From NCBI GenBank assembly GCA_900095095.1, contig FMBT01000627.1, positions 1-33,750 on the forward strand: a stretch of DNA of 33,750 nucleotides, written 5' to 3'. Under the pieces are notes generated by a model. That model searched no databases. It was not told the DNA's origin and worked only from the letters and a program-made list of their open reading frames with translations. This DNA is from Fragilariopsis cylindrus CCMP1102 (Eukaryota; Bacillariophyta; Bacillariophyceae; Bacillariales; Bacillariaceae). A program made the position numbers and the translations under genes. Below are positions 18,643 through 30,684 of this stretch, piece after piece (position 1 is the stretch's first letter; the number at the start of each line of letters is the position of its first letter).

Positions 18643-21600
18643 TTAACCTCTGTATCTGTCGTTTTCGTCCCGGTACCGACCAGAAGGTGAAGAGTCGCCA
18701 CCGCCACCGCCACCACCACCACCACCACCTCCGTTGTAACGTCGATCACCGTCGTAGCTATCATCGTCTCGGTAACGACCACCAGGTGAGGAGCCGCCAC
18801 GGTAGCTATTCCCGCGTCGATCGTCACCACCGTAATTATCAGATTCGTCTCGATATCGAGCAGAAGGTGATGATGCATCTCCACCAGAAGTTTTTCCGAC
18901 GGCGCCACCACCGTAACTACTACGACGATAATCATCACCACCGCCACCGGATTCGTCTCGGTATCGATCAGTAGTTCCTGTACCACCACCGCCGTAACTA
19001 TTGCGTCGAGGATCGTCGCCGTAACTACCACCTCGTCGATTATCATTAAAATCTTGACCAGCACCGCCAGCCCGTGCAAAGGCTGGGTCTACTACCCAAC
19101 CCTTGATGGCATAATTGTAGCTATGCGGTTTCTTGTCAATGATACGTCTATCATTCTCCCCTGGATCTGGAGCACGCCATTTATCCCTACCACGAACTGC
19201 ATCATCGACCCAACCCTTGATGGAGAAATTATAGGAGTGAGGTTTTTGATCAATGATCCGCTTGTTATTCTCCCCTGCCTCTGGTGCACGCCACTTGTGC
19301 GGACCGTGATTATTCTCACCAGGATGGTCCCGGTCATGCAGCCGTTCTTTCACCTCATCCTTAGAACGCCAATCCGTAATAGGACGAAACTTCGCGTTCT
19401 TCGGATCGTCCCAGCATTTTTCTGTCTTATGTGGACCCTTGCAGATAGTACACATAATAACGTAACCACTACCGCCACCGCCACCACCACTCCTCACAGA
19501 TTGGTCATCGTTGTGACCTCCTCCTTGAGTGATACCTTTTCGAGATAAGAAAGCTGCACTTGGCATCCAATCCGCAGGACGTAAATGCGCGTTCTTCGGA
19601 TCATCCCAGCATTTTTCTTTCCTATGTGCTCCACCACAGATTGGGCACGTGTATGGTACAACAGCACCCCGACCATGATAATCACCACCGACATGGTGCG
19701 GCTTCATCGGCTGCTGCTGTTCATTGTGGGTGTTTCCTAAATTAATTCCTTTCCTAGAAACCCAACCCGGAGGACGCAAATGCATGTTCTTCGGATCATC
19801 CCAGCACTTTTCCCTCCTGTGTGGACCACCACAGATTGGACAAGAATGAGCACTACCAACAACATCGTTGCCGCCGCCACCACCACCATCAGTGATCATC
19901 ATCTGATCATCATCATTTCGATCATGATGTACGCGTCTTCGATGTCCTTGATGTCCCCCAACCTCTTTCTTTTCTTGTTCCATTTCGTGACAATAGTAAC
20001 CAGACCCAGATAGCAACTTCCAGAAGTATACTTTGCGAACGGCAGAGTACGGGAAGGAGGTTTCCTGATCGTCAGAGAAACAAACGATGTCCGACGAAGA
20101 GGTGAATTGTTTCATTGCAAGCGGGAGATTATAATCTTGAGGAAGGTCGTCTCCATTTGTTGTAACTTTCATTGTTTTTGGTCCTCCTCCAGAATTGACA
20201 TCATTATCTCTCAATCTTTTTTGAGATGATGATGGAAGAGGAGGGTGACCTTCTTTAGAATTGTATACCTTGATCTCACAAACTTTTCCTCTCATCACGA
20301 TCCGGCCGATTGCATCTCGATTACTACCATAATTATTGTCTCTCATTTGTAATACGAAATCTGTTACATCCGGTTCTGCAAATGTCACAAAACCAAATCC
20401 ACGTGGTACATTATTTTCCTTGTGAACCATAACAATCGAATCGACGACGGTACCAAACTGTTGAAAGAAATCACGTAATTCGTGATTAGAAATATCCATT
20501 GGCAAGCCTCCAACAAACAACTTATTCCTGTTGTCCTTATGAGCTTTGATTTCACATGTTTTGCCTCTCATTACTAATCGTCCATACCCTTCCCGTTTGT
20601 CACCTAGTTTCGTTACGAACGTAGCAATTTCTGGATCGACATACGTAACAAAACCAAAACCACGAGGCAATCCCGTATTCTGATCGAATTTGACCATCGC
20701 ATCTTGAAGTTCACCAAATTGTCCAAAAAATTCACGAAATTCTGATTCTGATATACTGTTATGTGTGTAAGTTTAATTAAAAGATACAAAATATGAACGT
20801 GTGTGAGGGAGGAAAGGGATCAATGGTAGGAACAATCGAACAGAGGATACGATACGATACGATGCAAGCGGAACGTAACGTAACTGGCAATCAATCGAAA
20901 GAAATGATACTTACTCTTGAGGTAGGCCTCCAACAAATAATTTAGCCAAACCATTACTGTTGTTTGTTTCGCTATCAGCATTTTCCGAAGGAGTTGGGGT
21001 GGATGATGATTCTGCAATGTTCGTACTACTACCACTACTAGTCGCCGTCTCAACATCAACAAGGACCGTACCTTTCGAAAGTAGATTAAACAGAGCAAAT
21101 CCATCATCTTGAGGCTTCGAGGACCCACCACGATTACTAGTTTGATCGATCCAACTTAATAATCCTGGTATGCGACGCCATATTTCTTTTGCACCATGGA
21201 TGTAATGCAATGCCTCACTTCGTTCACCAATTTCATAATCATTACCTGCTCTCATGGGTGGTAATGTATCACCTCTACGGATCATCATTAAGTATGGCGT
21301 TACGAATGGATTACATTGCAATGCCTTAATAAGTGTGACATCCAAATCCTTGGATGGTAGGTATCCAAGTTTATATTTTAAATAATCAATCACAACATAC
21401 CCATATAGGAATGATATATCATCGGAACGACGTTTACCATCCTCACCTTCCGCTAATCGTCCTGCTTCTTCAAAATTACCATTACCTAATAATGAATTAA
21501 ATTGTTGACCATCACTATTACCATTTCTTGATGCACCGCCACCCCCACCATTGTATGATGGATATCCACCATTACCATTATTCGGTGATGATGATCCACT

Positions 21601-23337
21601 ACCGTCCGAAGTCTTGACACGTTTTGAAGGTGGTGGTTCACCACCATTACCATTACCATCCTGCGCACGTGCAATAAGACTACCAGTACCACCACCATTT
21701 TGTGGAAGTGATTTACGTGGAATGGATGGTAGAAGTTGTTGTTGTTGCTGTTTTCTAGGATCTAGCGGCCTGTTGTTATTGGCACCACCACCACCAGTAT
21801 TATCCTCATCGTCAGACGCATAAGCATCCGTATCGTACATTCCATCATCGTCATCTGGAAGAGATCCACCAACAGATGCCTTCTCTTCTTCCTTTCCATT
21901 GGGATTTGTATTAGTAGTAGATGTAGCTGTAGTAGTATTGAATGCAGCATTGTATGCAGCATCCGCAATAGCTGCATTCCGAGCATTATTATTCCGCTTT
22001 TCTTCATCTGCTTTTGCTTCCGCTTTGACACGTACTTCTGCTAATAAACGTTCCTTTCTTAATGTTTCTTCATTTTTTTTTTTACGTTGTTGATTTTCTT
22101 CCTCCACAATCACCTGTCGCTGTTTCTGTTCTTCTGTGGCTTTAGTTTCCTGTTCAAACCAAAGACGTTCCTTTTCAGCACGTGCTTCTACTTTCAATCG
22201 TTTCTGGGTTTCTACATCAGCTTCTTCGGCACGTTTTTCTTCCTCCAGACGTTTCGTTTTGTGTAATTCTTCTTTCATTAATTTCATTTTAGCTAAAGCA
22301 ATAGCTTGCTCTTCGGTGGCTTCTTCTGCTTGAGCAGTAGCAGCAGCATCGGCAGCCTCTTGTTGTTGTTGCTGTTGCTGTTCTCTCTGTGCAGCAGCTG
22401 CAGCATCACGAATAAGTTTTCTTCTTTCTTCTAATGCAGTAGCAGTAGCTTTGGATCGTGCCGCATATGCAGCTTCTGTATCTACACGTTTACGTTCTTT
22501 TTCTGCTTTATTTTGTGCTTTCGCTGCTTCAAATCGTTGTTTCTTTGCATCAACTTCAGCATCAACAGTAGTAGTAGTAGTAGTAGAAATAGCAGTAGTA
22601 GATGATGATTCCTCCTCCTTAACGACTTCGTTGTTTTTCTCTTGCTTCACAGGAGGAGGAACGGCAGCGGCATCAGAAGTGGCGGCATTGGCATCAATAG
22701 AAACAGAAACAGACGGTGATGTTGTTTCTGTTTTGATAGCAGCTGCCTCCTTCTTTGTTACTTTCTTAGTTGTCTTCTTTTTCGGTGGTGGTGATGCTGC
22801 TGGAGAAGTAGCAGCAGCCGGAGTAGTGCTTCTTCTACTCCGTGATCGTGATCGACCACCAATACCACTACTAAATTGATCTTCCTTACTAATTAAGTCC
22901 ATTAATTTGATACTCGATACTACCACTAATTGTTTCGCACCAGTATTATTCCATTTAATTTGTATATTATCAAAGGGTGATAATTGGTCTAATCCCCATC
23001 CCGGTATCGTTTGAATCATCGACAAGACATTTTTATCGGTAATGGTAACCATATGTTCGGTCCGTCCCTGTGTGACATAGGCAAAGACCGGTGGTACCTT
23101 TGGTGCAGTCATTTTACTTTTAGTTTTAATTGGTGTTGTACTAGTAGTAGCACTAGTAGTAATTAATCCGTCGTGCTCTTTGTTGTTTTCGTCGTCGCAG
23201 CAACTTTGCTGTTGCTGCTGCTTTTTCGTTCCCTCCGCCTTATTCAATAAAAATTTATTTAGTCTACTGAAATTATTTGTATTTATTTGTTGATGAATGT
23301 ATCCGTTGTGGTTGTTCGTGAAATTTACTACTTTCAT
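18643..23337 (-). CDS. Multidomain RNA-binding protein: ST7-like region, two RRMs, three zinc knuckles, glycine-rich tail
   Basis: Exons 23337-20915 and 20755-18643 join in phase to 1511 residues. Order: a unique N-terminus; an RS/lysine-rich stretch (162-200, NLS-like PPPKKKTTKK); a long Ala/Glu/Lys/Arg coiled coil with a polyQ run (about 262-450); low-complexity Gly/Asn. A region (about 640-735) follows with YLKYKLGYLPSKD, KALQCNPFVTPYL and IWRRIPGLLSWI that recalls ST7 and related TPR-type proteins. RRM1 (799-880) has LFVGGLP and RGFGFVTY; RRM2 (about 886-971) has LFVGGLP and RGFGFVTF, the Musashi/hnRNP-A type. Three CPICGGPHRREKCWDDP-type knuckles (C-x2-C-x3-H-x4-C) start at 1113, 1178 and 1243, exactly 65 apart. 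Two KWRAP...KGWV repeats lie at about 1294 and 1332, and an RYRDE/Gly-rich tail (1368-1511) follows. It is probably involved in mRNA processing or granules. Confidence 0.88.
20756..20914 (-). other. Intron in the RNA-binding protein gene
   Basis: Donor GTAAGT (starting at 20914 on the minus strand) and acceptor AACAG (ending at 20756) give 159 bases. Splicing rebuilds RRM1 between LFVGGLPQ and DISESEFREFF with no frame change. Without splicing the first frame stops immediately after the donor. Confidence 0.92.
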
Positions 23338-24080
23338 ACCTTCCTCTGACTAATAAAATTTTATAAAAAATTGAATAGATGAATTAATTGTGTCTTTCTA
23401 GACACTTGACTACTGACTTTGCGGCTGTTTATGTGTATGAAGTGCCCAGCCTACAATGGTCGTTGGTCTTGTTGGTTGTGTTGATACGATTGATAATCTG
23501 TTCGAAGGGCAGGGGGACATTCTTATTTGTTTTTATATTTTATTCATTTGGTTTCTTCTTCATTCAACAATCAGTACAAGAATCCTTTCACTTCACTTCG
23601 TAGCAATGCAAGCTGTCCCGGCGCAATCGCGCAGAATTAGTACGGACACACCTCGCATTGTCAGCCATCCATACTGTGTACAAGTACTAACAACACTTAC
23701 ACTGTAAATACTCAAGGAAAAACTGAAGGATGGACGGACGGACGGAGGGTACATTTTGTATTTTCCGTAATGATCCTCAAAAAAAAATACATATCATGTG
23801 TCATGTCTACAGCAGAAATTGAACCCTCCCTCAGAGTAAGTGAGCTCTGTACTGTGATGTGAATGATCCCACTTGTTTGACTATTAGTAACCCCTTTTGT
23901 AACCTGAGGACTGTTGTGTTGTATTACATCCATCCTAACGTTACCTTCCCACAACTTTCTTGACCTGGCATGACATGGTATGACAAGAAGGTAACTCCTT
24001 CTTCTGCATACTGCTGATGCTAGTAAATCCGCTGCTGTTACTGCTGCAGTAGAGTATATTGGTATCAGCTACTCCTGGTA

Positions 24081-24120
24081 CTACTGACTACTACTGACTG
24101 CTACTGACTGACTGACTGAC
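24081..24120. repeat. CTACTGACTG / ACTG microsatellite
   Basis: ctactgacta, ctactgactg, ctactgactg and then actgactgac follow each other directly. Confidence 0.85.
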
Positions 24121-25648
24121 TTTTACCACAGCAATTTTTTATGTGATACTTCAGCTGAATATGGTACAGTCTCTATGGTGTCCTCCCATTCAAACATACT
24201 GCTCTCTATTTAATTTCTCTCTCATTTGGTCAAGCAAGGGTGGCAAGTCAGTCAGTCCTGAGCCTGATGAACTCATCTCAGCCATCAGTCTAGTCACACC
24301 TACTACTTTTCTGCTACTAAGCCAGAAATAATATCACATAGATGGTTCTGATTCTAATGACAAATAAGATCCTCTGTACTCCTTCCTTTGTTGTACGTAT
24401 GTTGAACTCAACAAACAATATCCACCAGTAAACAAGAGACAAATGTTGAGCTGTTGTTGAAACCCCAAAGTCCACTCTCCCCTTGTGTCACAAACGAGGT
24501 ACCTACCAGCAAACCAAAAAACTACAAAATAACTAAGTTAGATGAGAATTGGATAATAAAAGTAAAGAAGTAGCAGTACATAGATAGAGTTAAACTTCCA
24601 TCTTCATAACCTAACAATAATTTTATCATCCTTCAAAATGATTGATCTTGATGATGGTCTACATATACATGTACAGCAGATAGTAGAATAACTAGTAGTC
24701 TTACCATCCAAAAAGTGGAGGTATGTATACATGACAGTGTGCACACTCTAACCACCCTCACAATTGCTTTTGATGTGTTCTTTGTATTTACTTCAGTATG
24801 GAATCATGTGTTAGATAAAATCCCTTTGCTATATGCACAGTAATTATTTGAGGTATGCGTGAAAACAACATCAAGTATATTCGAAGAAGAACAAGAAGTT
24901 AAGGGACATCAGGGAGAAGCAATAATAATAGTAGAGCAGCATGAAACAACAACAAACAAGTACTGCAGCAAATTGACATACAAAACAAGAAGTTGCGAGT
25001 AGTGGTAGTAAGCAACAATATAGTGAAATGCGCTCAGCATAAAACAGCAACAAGTTGATGGCACCAGAAAGGAAAGCAGAAATAGAGTACACATGACATG
25101 GAATCAAATGCAACCATCTTGAAATAATAGCAAGCAGTAATATCAGCTAATAGTTGCAATAACACCTGGAAACAATATATAGCATAGCTAGTTGGCAACA
25201 GCTAGTTCCAATCCACACAGAATGCACATGGAATGAAACAAATATTAGAAGTAAAACAAAAGTAAAAGAAGGTAGACATATTGAGTCCTGATGCAAGTGA
25301 AAATCACTGACTACTACTGGTTTACACTCCACTGCTTTACTCCATGCTGATTTACAACTAGACCAACACTATTTTCTGCCCTAGCTAGTAGTACTCATAA
25401 TTTCTACTTTAGTCTATTTTATTACTATTTGGCTACTTATTGCCTGTAATACTCTCTATCAAAAAGCATAGATGTAATTAACAACTGTTAATTGTTATTG
25501 TTGTTGTTGCTATAGTTATATATTGGGGCTCACACTAGAGTGTTGGAAGGTAGTAATTGTGAGCACATCTATGGATTTTGCTTCTATTCAAGGATTCCAA
25601 ATGTGGATGGCTATGCTAATTCAATAGTTCTCACTCTGTCCAATAATT

Positions 25649-25698
25649 CAACAACAAAAACAACAACAACAACAACAACAACAGCAAGCAACAACAGC
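25649..25698. repeat. CAA trinucleotide tract
   Basis: An almost pure CAA run, turning into CAG/CAA at its right end, in otherwise non-coding sequence. Confidence 0.85.
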
Positions 25699-26429
25699 AA
25701 GACAAAAGAAGGAAAAACAAACAGAAGGTAAGCAACAGAACACTGTAAGGTAGAACAAGGTGTACACTGAATGTACACAGCATAGCACCAAACCACAACA
25801 TGATTCAACAAACTCAACTAGTTACAAAAATGGGAACAACATGGGTACAGAGCACATGCAAGGTTCAAAAGGTAAGTAACAGAGGAAACAACAACAATTC
25901 ATCACTATTGGAAGAAAAGCACACTGGAAGGAAAGCAACAGAGTACATGGAATGTACACATGTTTAAATGACAACAAGCTAGTAACAGCTAGTCACAAGA
26001 ACATCACCAGCAACAGAGCAGAGAGCCACATAAGGTATCTATCATCTGAAAGTGTGTGTATTTGTTTAGATATAGCTGGTTGTACAGAGAGGGGGGAGGT
26101 AGGTATTTTGCCTAGATGTCCTCAATTGCATCAACCACACTTAGATTAACTTATCATTACTGGGTGCAAAACATGCCATCAAACACATACAGATCACACA
26201 CAAACAAGAAGGTTGAAACAGCAACATAGCAACAACACAACCTCATAACTTTGCACCTGCTGTATGTATTTACAAATGATTTACTTCAGTATGGATTATG
26301 TGTTTCTTGTTGGTTACAAATACAGGGTTTATCTGAGTGTAAAGAAAATAGCTATAGTAGTTTTACACAGCAAAAGTGTGCTCTCACAAATTCTCCAGTG
26401 GAGTTTGGTTACTTGAATATTAAACAACG

Positions 26430-27650
26430 CTGAATGATATAATATTGTGAATAACTTCTCCTTTACGTTCTACAACCAGCATGTGCACCAAAATACCACC
26501 CAGTTTCATCTTGAAACCAAGGGGTGAACAAGGTCATGATCCTCATACATACCTTATTGTTGCCTCAAACACAAACATTGCATTTTGGCCAACATGTCAT
26601 ATTTCATGCCCAAAAGTACCATTCAGAAATAGGCTGCCACAACATCAAAAAAGGAATTGGACCATGGTTTCAACACCCAGATACCTTCCATATATACATA
26701 TGGTCAAAATACACCAACAATGCTTGGAACATTTGCCATATTGGTGGTGTGGTGGGGCGGGGAACAATAGAATAGACATAAAATGGCCCAAAATGCACAC
26801 TTGCAAAAATATTTGAGATGCTACTGCCCCATACCAGGTATGCTGAGTCCCAAATAAAATAGCTAGGCATCAACCTAATTCATAAAGGTTTTGGGTCATA
26901 CCATTGCTTTAGGTAACCATACATACATTTGAGGTGTCACAGGTCAAAACTCACCACTATTAAAACACACAATTTCTCTAAGTGCCAAATGCGCGTGTAA
27001 TCAAGGCTGTGATGCACCATCAATACAGACCTAATAACCTTGAAAGATTATATCAGCTCAACATTATACCTATGGGTACAAGGTCCAAATATTGCTTAGG
27101 GCTGTAGGGAGGTTAGGAAGGTGTCAGGGTGTGCTAAGCCCCCAAAAGGGTCATTTAGGCCCCAAAACAGGTTTTCCTCCTTTAGAGCCCACATCAGCAT
27201 GGTCCTGTCCATAGCTCGCCAAGTTCATATTCTCTTTGGTGTATATTGTCAACCCCATGTGCTTACTTAGGAACAATTCATCTTTTTGAGTGTGCACTAG
27301 GTCACATACCCTCCCCAAATGGGCCATTTTCCCATGTCCTAGGCTGCATCACACCCTTTACCACCTTCCTGTGTGAAGAACACATACCTAGCGCCCCAAA
27401 GTCCGGTCCAGGTATCCACCCTATGCATATTAAGTTCAGATTATACCATCTGATTGGGACTTTATACATGCTAGGATGGGTTAGAATGCCAGAAAGTGGA
27501 GTGATACAGGTAGCAAGTACCACAGGACATGATTTAGTTCTTCCGCGTTATTTCGCGCACCAAAAAACACACTTTAAGAGCATATATTGTCTGTAATTTG
27601 GTTGCATTTGCCATGTCCCAGGGTTCGAATCCCAGGTACTTTTACTCGTA
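26430..27650. other. Compositionally distinct block
   Basis: This stretch has many CCC/GGG and ccaaaa words and looks unlike the purine-rich sequence on its left or the genes on its right. Plus-strand frames of 111 (26481-26816) and 116 codons (27246-27596) show no domain. A GGTTCGAATCC word, identical to a pol III B box, lies at about 27622 near the right edge, but I cannot fold a tRNA around it. It may be an inserted repeat element. Confidence 0.35.
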
Positions 27651-27961
27651 ATAATGCATGTTTCTTAGAAAAACAAAATGCTCAAGCAAATACAAATCAG
27701 AGAGTCTTTGATATGGATGGCTTTCAATGTAAACGAAAAAATCTAGCTAGAGCTACCTATCAGTACTCGATTGTAGTAAAAAGGAACACCTCAACTACAC
27801 AACATAGTCTTGGGAGACAATGACTTAACAACTAGTATCAACGGAGAATAAGTAGCCAATTGAATTCAATGCATATAGATTGATTTTATTGCGATTACAT
27901 TTTTAGATATTACTGGTTAATATAATGACACAGCAACAAGCCACAACAATATTGACATGGA

Positions 27962-29506
27962 TCAACATCCAAACGAGGATACAGTGAAAACGGTAGTTGC
28001 GATAATACTGATTGCTATACCGATAAAATTGAAGCACGTGGATGACTTCGTGGTCGATGATGCAGCTGCATCACCCTCGGCGGTAGTGGATGATGGTGCT
28101 TGTTCGGTACTCATAGAACCAGAATCATTATCATCCCTTGTATCATCCTTATCGTTGACATTGCTGTCATCATTTCCTTTCGTCGAGTTCGATTTTACAA
28201 ATTCTGCATGAGATACAAAGCCGACAGTTCTATCGATCCCGTGACCCGCTAAGATCACAGTCATACCACTAATATCGCCGTCGTCGTTATCATTAATGTT
28301 GATGTTGGATATACCTACATTATTAGGCGAAAATTGGACAGTAGTAGCAGTTTTCCCATCCGGATGTACGACACCAGTGAAAACTTCTGTTGCATTTTTA
28401 ATACCCGCAAAAAGACAACCGCTAACACTTTGATATATAATATCGAAGGATAGTTCATTATCAGATATTGTAAGTATATCACCATTTTCTTGTACAAGAT
28501 TGGTAATAACAGGTTCATCAATTGACTGCCATGTACTTACTAAATCTAGTGAGGTACAATTTTGTCCAGGAATATTTGGAGCTGTATCACGTGCGAATTT
28601 CTTTTTTGCGACACCTATAACATTATCATCTCTATATACTTCATCCATTGTCATGATTGATTCGGATACAAATGCTTTAATATCATGCCCGTGAACAGGA
28701 GCAGTAAGCTCAACTTGTGATCCCACCACAACACCAACGAAGTAGTAATCACGTGTATTTGAACCATTAACATGTATACCAAATACGGTTTTACTTACGG
28801 TAACATGACAGCTACCATTATCTTGTGTAAAGTTTTGTATATTAGTGGATGGTCCTCCAATATATGCATCTTGTTGTTGATCAATATGATAAAAATAATA
28901 TGGATCCGAATACCATACACCAGAAACATCAATGCAATCCCTAGTTGTTGAATCATCATTTCCTATAGTAGTATTACTATCAACGTTCGTACCAACTGCT
29001 GTATATGTAGTATCAAATGCAAATGCAAAGGACACATTGTCAGCAGAACTACGACCAGTTCCCAGTACGTGCATATATTCATATTCATCACTAAATGAAA
29101 TTCGAAATAGACCCGTTAAGAAGCCAATCTCAACAAACATCGAATCGCCATCAATTATGTTACCTTGTTTACTATTGCTTGATGATGATGACGATGATGA
29201 TAGTGGAACGATATTGCCTGCAACCGCATTAGTTAAGATATCACCATCGAATCCCAATGAAGAATGGATACCAGCAAATTGACAACCAATTTGATTTGCA
29301 ATTGTTAAATTCTCAGGACTACGAGTCATTTGTTGGACTTCTCCATCATCATAAATTAGAGTTACATTGTACGATGGACTCATCCAAAATTCGTTCAATT
29401 CAACACACTCATTATCGTTATCAACAACAACGTCATCTACTGCTTCTACGGCTTCTGACTCCAAAATTTGATGATGAAGGGACTGCGCCAATATTAATAG
29501 AAACAA
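27962..29506 (-). CDS. Secreted, GPI-like protein with three divergent repeats
   Basis: The family is unknown. The 514-residue frame shows three repeats of about 125-155 residues, each opening with a Cys and a nearby Trp and followed 41-47 residues later by a second Cys before F-x-GI. They are C34/W41/C75 (CQFAGIHSS), C191/W198/C233 (then VFGIHVNGS) and C317/W326/C364 (CLFAGIKNA). Many N-x-S/T sites and acidic, Ser/Thr-rich linkers are present. The end (SSTCFNFIGIAISIIATTVF and following) looks like a GPI-attachment or membrane tail after a Ser/Thr-rich spacer. The frame has no in-frame ATG at its 5' end. A signal-peptide start, MALIPAMFLVLLG, begins at 29547 in another frame, so the true 5' end needs a small indel or a very short intron. 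Confidence 0.72.
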   Translation of the reverse strand: MFLLILAQSLHHQILESEAVEAVDDVVVDNDNECVELNEFWMSPSYNVTLIYDDGEVQQMTRSPENLTIANQIGCQFAGIHSSLGFDGDILTNAVAGNIVPLSSSSSSSSNSKQGNIIDGDSMFVEIGFLTGLFRISFSDEYEYMHVLGTGRSSADNVSFAFAFDTTYTAVGTNVDSNTTIGNDDSTTRDCIDVSGVWYSDPYYFYHIDQQQDAYIGGPSTNIQNFTQDNGSCHVTVSKTVFGIHVNGSNTRDYYFVGVVVGSQVELTAPVHGHDIKAFVSESIMTMDEVYRDDNVIGVAKKKFARDTAPNIPGQNCTSLDLVSTWQSIDEPVITNLVQENGDILTISDNELSFDIIYQSVSGCLFAGIKNATEVFTGVVHPDGKTATTVQFSPNNVGISNININDNDDGDISGMTVILAGHGIDRTVGFVSHAEFVKSNSTKGNDDSNVNDKDDTRDDNDSGSMSTEQAPSSTTAEGDAAASSTTKSSTCFNFIGIAISIIATTVFTVSSFGC

Positions 29507-29547
29507 ATACCTAATAATACCAAGAACATTGCCGGTATAAGCGCCAT
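29507..29547 (-). other. Probable true start and signal peptide of the three-repeat protein, in another frame
   Basis: ATG at 29547-29545 opens MALIPAMFLVLLGICFY and stops. Hydrophobic residues continue in the main frame (LFLLILAQ). A GT at the end of LLG and a GCAG about 31 bases later could be splice sites, but such an intron would be unusually short. Confidence 0.45.
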
Positions 29548-30211
29548 ATTAGAATTTTACTGTCATGACGCATCCTGATGTTGCACTTTTATTATTGGTA
29601 TGTAAGTACACTGGATATCTAGCTACAAGTAGCACTAAACACGCTTCCAGAAAAAGATGATATGGGGACAAGAAGCAGTCGCTTTTGTGAGTAGATATAC
29701 AAGGAAGTACATTGTACTTGTTTAAGTTGTTGCCCATCGTAGCGTTGAAGATCTAAAGACGTTCATCGGATTTTCACAGTTATTTCTCCATCAAAAAATC
29801 TTTTGGTTGTCGACAACTACTTCCGCCTGAAATTTTCACTCTTAAAAGCAAGGTAACGTTAATTGAGAGTAAAATAATGATCGTCGTCTCAACTCTCACT
29901 AATTCTCCGTGCAGTACAGCTCAATAATTAGTGGTAGGCACAGTTACGTAGATTTCGTACTTAGGGGGCAACTTATTAGGGGGCGTTTTTAGATTCTTAT
30001 GAGAGAGTGTACTAGTACGCGGTAAAATCAGAGAATTGAACGAAGATCATCAATCAATCAATCGATAATGAATCTATCACATTTAACGTACAGTCATAGA
30101 CTCTTCACGCTGGATGCCGGGGGAGGTGGCTAAACAGCCACGTGAAAAATTATCAGCATAAGAAAGGGAGAGGAGGGATAGAGATCAATACAACAACCAC
30201 TATCGCGCAAC
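29548..30211. other. Intergenic region
   Basis: No gene is recognised. It contains the presumed promoter of the three-repeat gene on the left and the 3' side of a small minus-strand frame on the right. Confidence 0.5.
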
Positions 30212-30520
30212 TTAGTCTTCCCGTTGGAGGCTACCAATATTCGATGATATTAGAACGAAACAACTATAGCAGTATTGTTTTGGACGGAATATTGGTCTAA
30301 AACTGTAGACACAAATAAAGTATGCGGAAAAAACAATCAACAATGTCATCCATCGATAAAAGTAAGTAACATAATCAAGACGAGACAAAGTGGTGGAACC
30401 CTCGCCTCCATTTCTGGCAATATCATTCGGAAAACTTTTGACCAAATTTTCTGAATTTCTTGCTTTGCCGATTGACTGATTTTTTGGCCCCACGGAATTT
30501 TTTAACCGTTGCCTTGGCAT
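30212..30520 (-). CDS. Possible small single-pass membrane protein
   Basis: 102 residues with no known family. A basic N-terminus (MPRQRLKNSVGPKNQSIGKA) is followed by a Ser/Gly/Asn stretch and one hydrophobic segment (about residues 58-74, MTLLIVFSAYFICVYSF). A Cys-containing tail follows. The basic-then-hydrophobic layout fits a signal anchor, and the frame may be the first exon of a longer gene. It could also be chance: there is no homology I can name. Confidence 0.35.
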   Translation of the reverse strand: MPRQRLKNSVGPKNQSIGKARNSENLVKSFPNDIARNGGEGSTTLSRLDYVTYFYRWMTLLIVFSAYFICVYSFRPIFRPKQYCYSCFVLISSNIGSLQRED

Positions 30521-30684
30521 TTGATTTTAGTTACAGAAGCTGAAAAGGACATTTTGTGACATCAACCGATTGAGCCATTGTGTCGATGTACATGTCAATA
30601 CATTCCTACAAAAATGTACCCTATGAACGATGCTGCAGGGAATCTAGAAGGGATGTATTATTATTCGATTACATTTTGATCTTA

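Larger units (their letters stand above)
23338..27961. other. 4.6 kb without a recognisable gene, possible transposon debris
   Basis: Frames are short and conflict between strands. The first 350 bases are the promoter side of the RNA-binding gene and include a GGAC repeat near 23730. A CTACTGACTG microsatellite (24081-24120), AC/AG-rich tracts with repeated aaggtaagcaacaga phrases (about 25720-25940) and a CAA tract (25649-25698) follow. From about 26430 to 27650 the sequence changes to a more GC-rich, CCC/GGG-rich texture. I cannot find terminal repeats, gag/pol motifs or transposase motifs. Confidence 0.5.

Noticed and set aside
18687..22879. Plus-strand open frames inside the RNA-binding gene (for example 19054-19548 and 22451-22879)
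   Set aside because: They are antisense shadows of biased coding sequence; the minus strand has RRM, zinc-knuckle and exon evidence.
24871..25332. Hydrophobic minus-strand frames (60-80 codons)
   Set aside because: They are rich in Leu, Tyr and Cys because of low-complexity CAA/AGC-type DNA; several frames are open at once, as expected from composition.
26481..27596. Two frames of 111 and 116 codons that might be transposon ORFs
   Set aside because: No transposase, integrase, reverse-transcriptase or zinc-finger motif is visible, and neighbouring frames are equally open.
27560..27640. Possible tRNA gene around the GGTTCGAATCC word
   Set aside because: The T stem has an A-A mismatch, the seven bases after it (GTACTTT) find no acceptor partner about 70 bases upstream, and no A box or D arm is visible.
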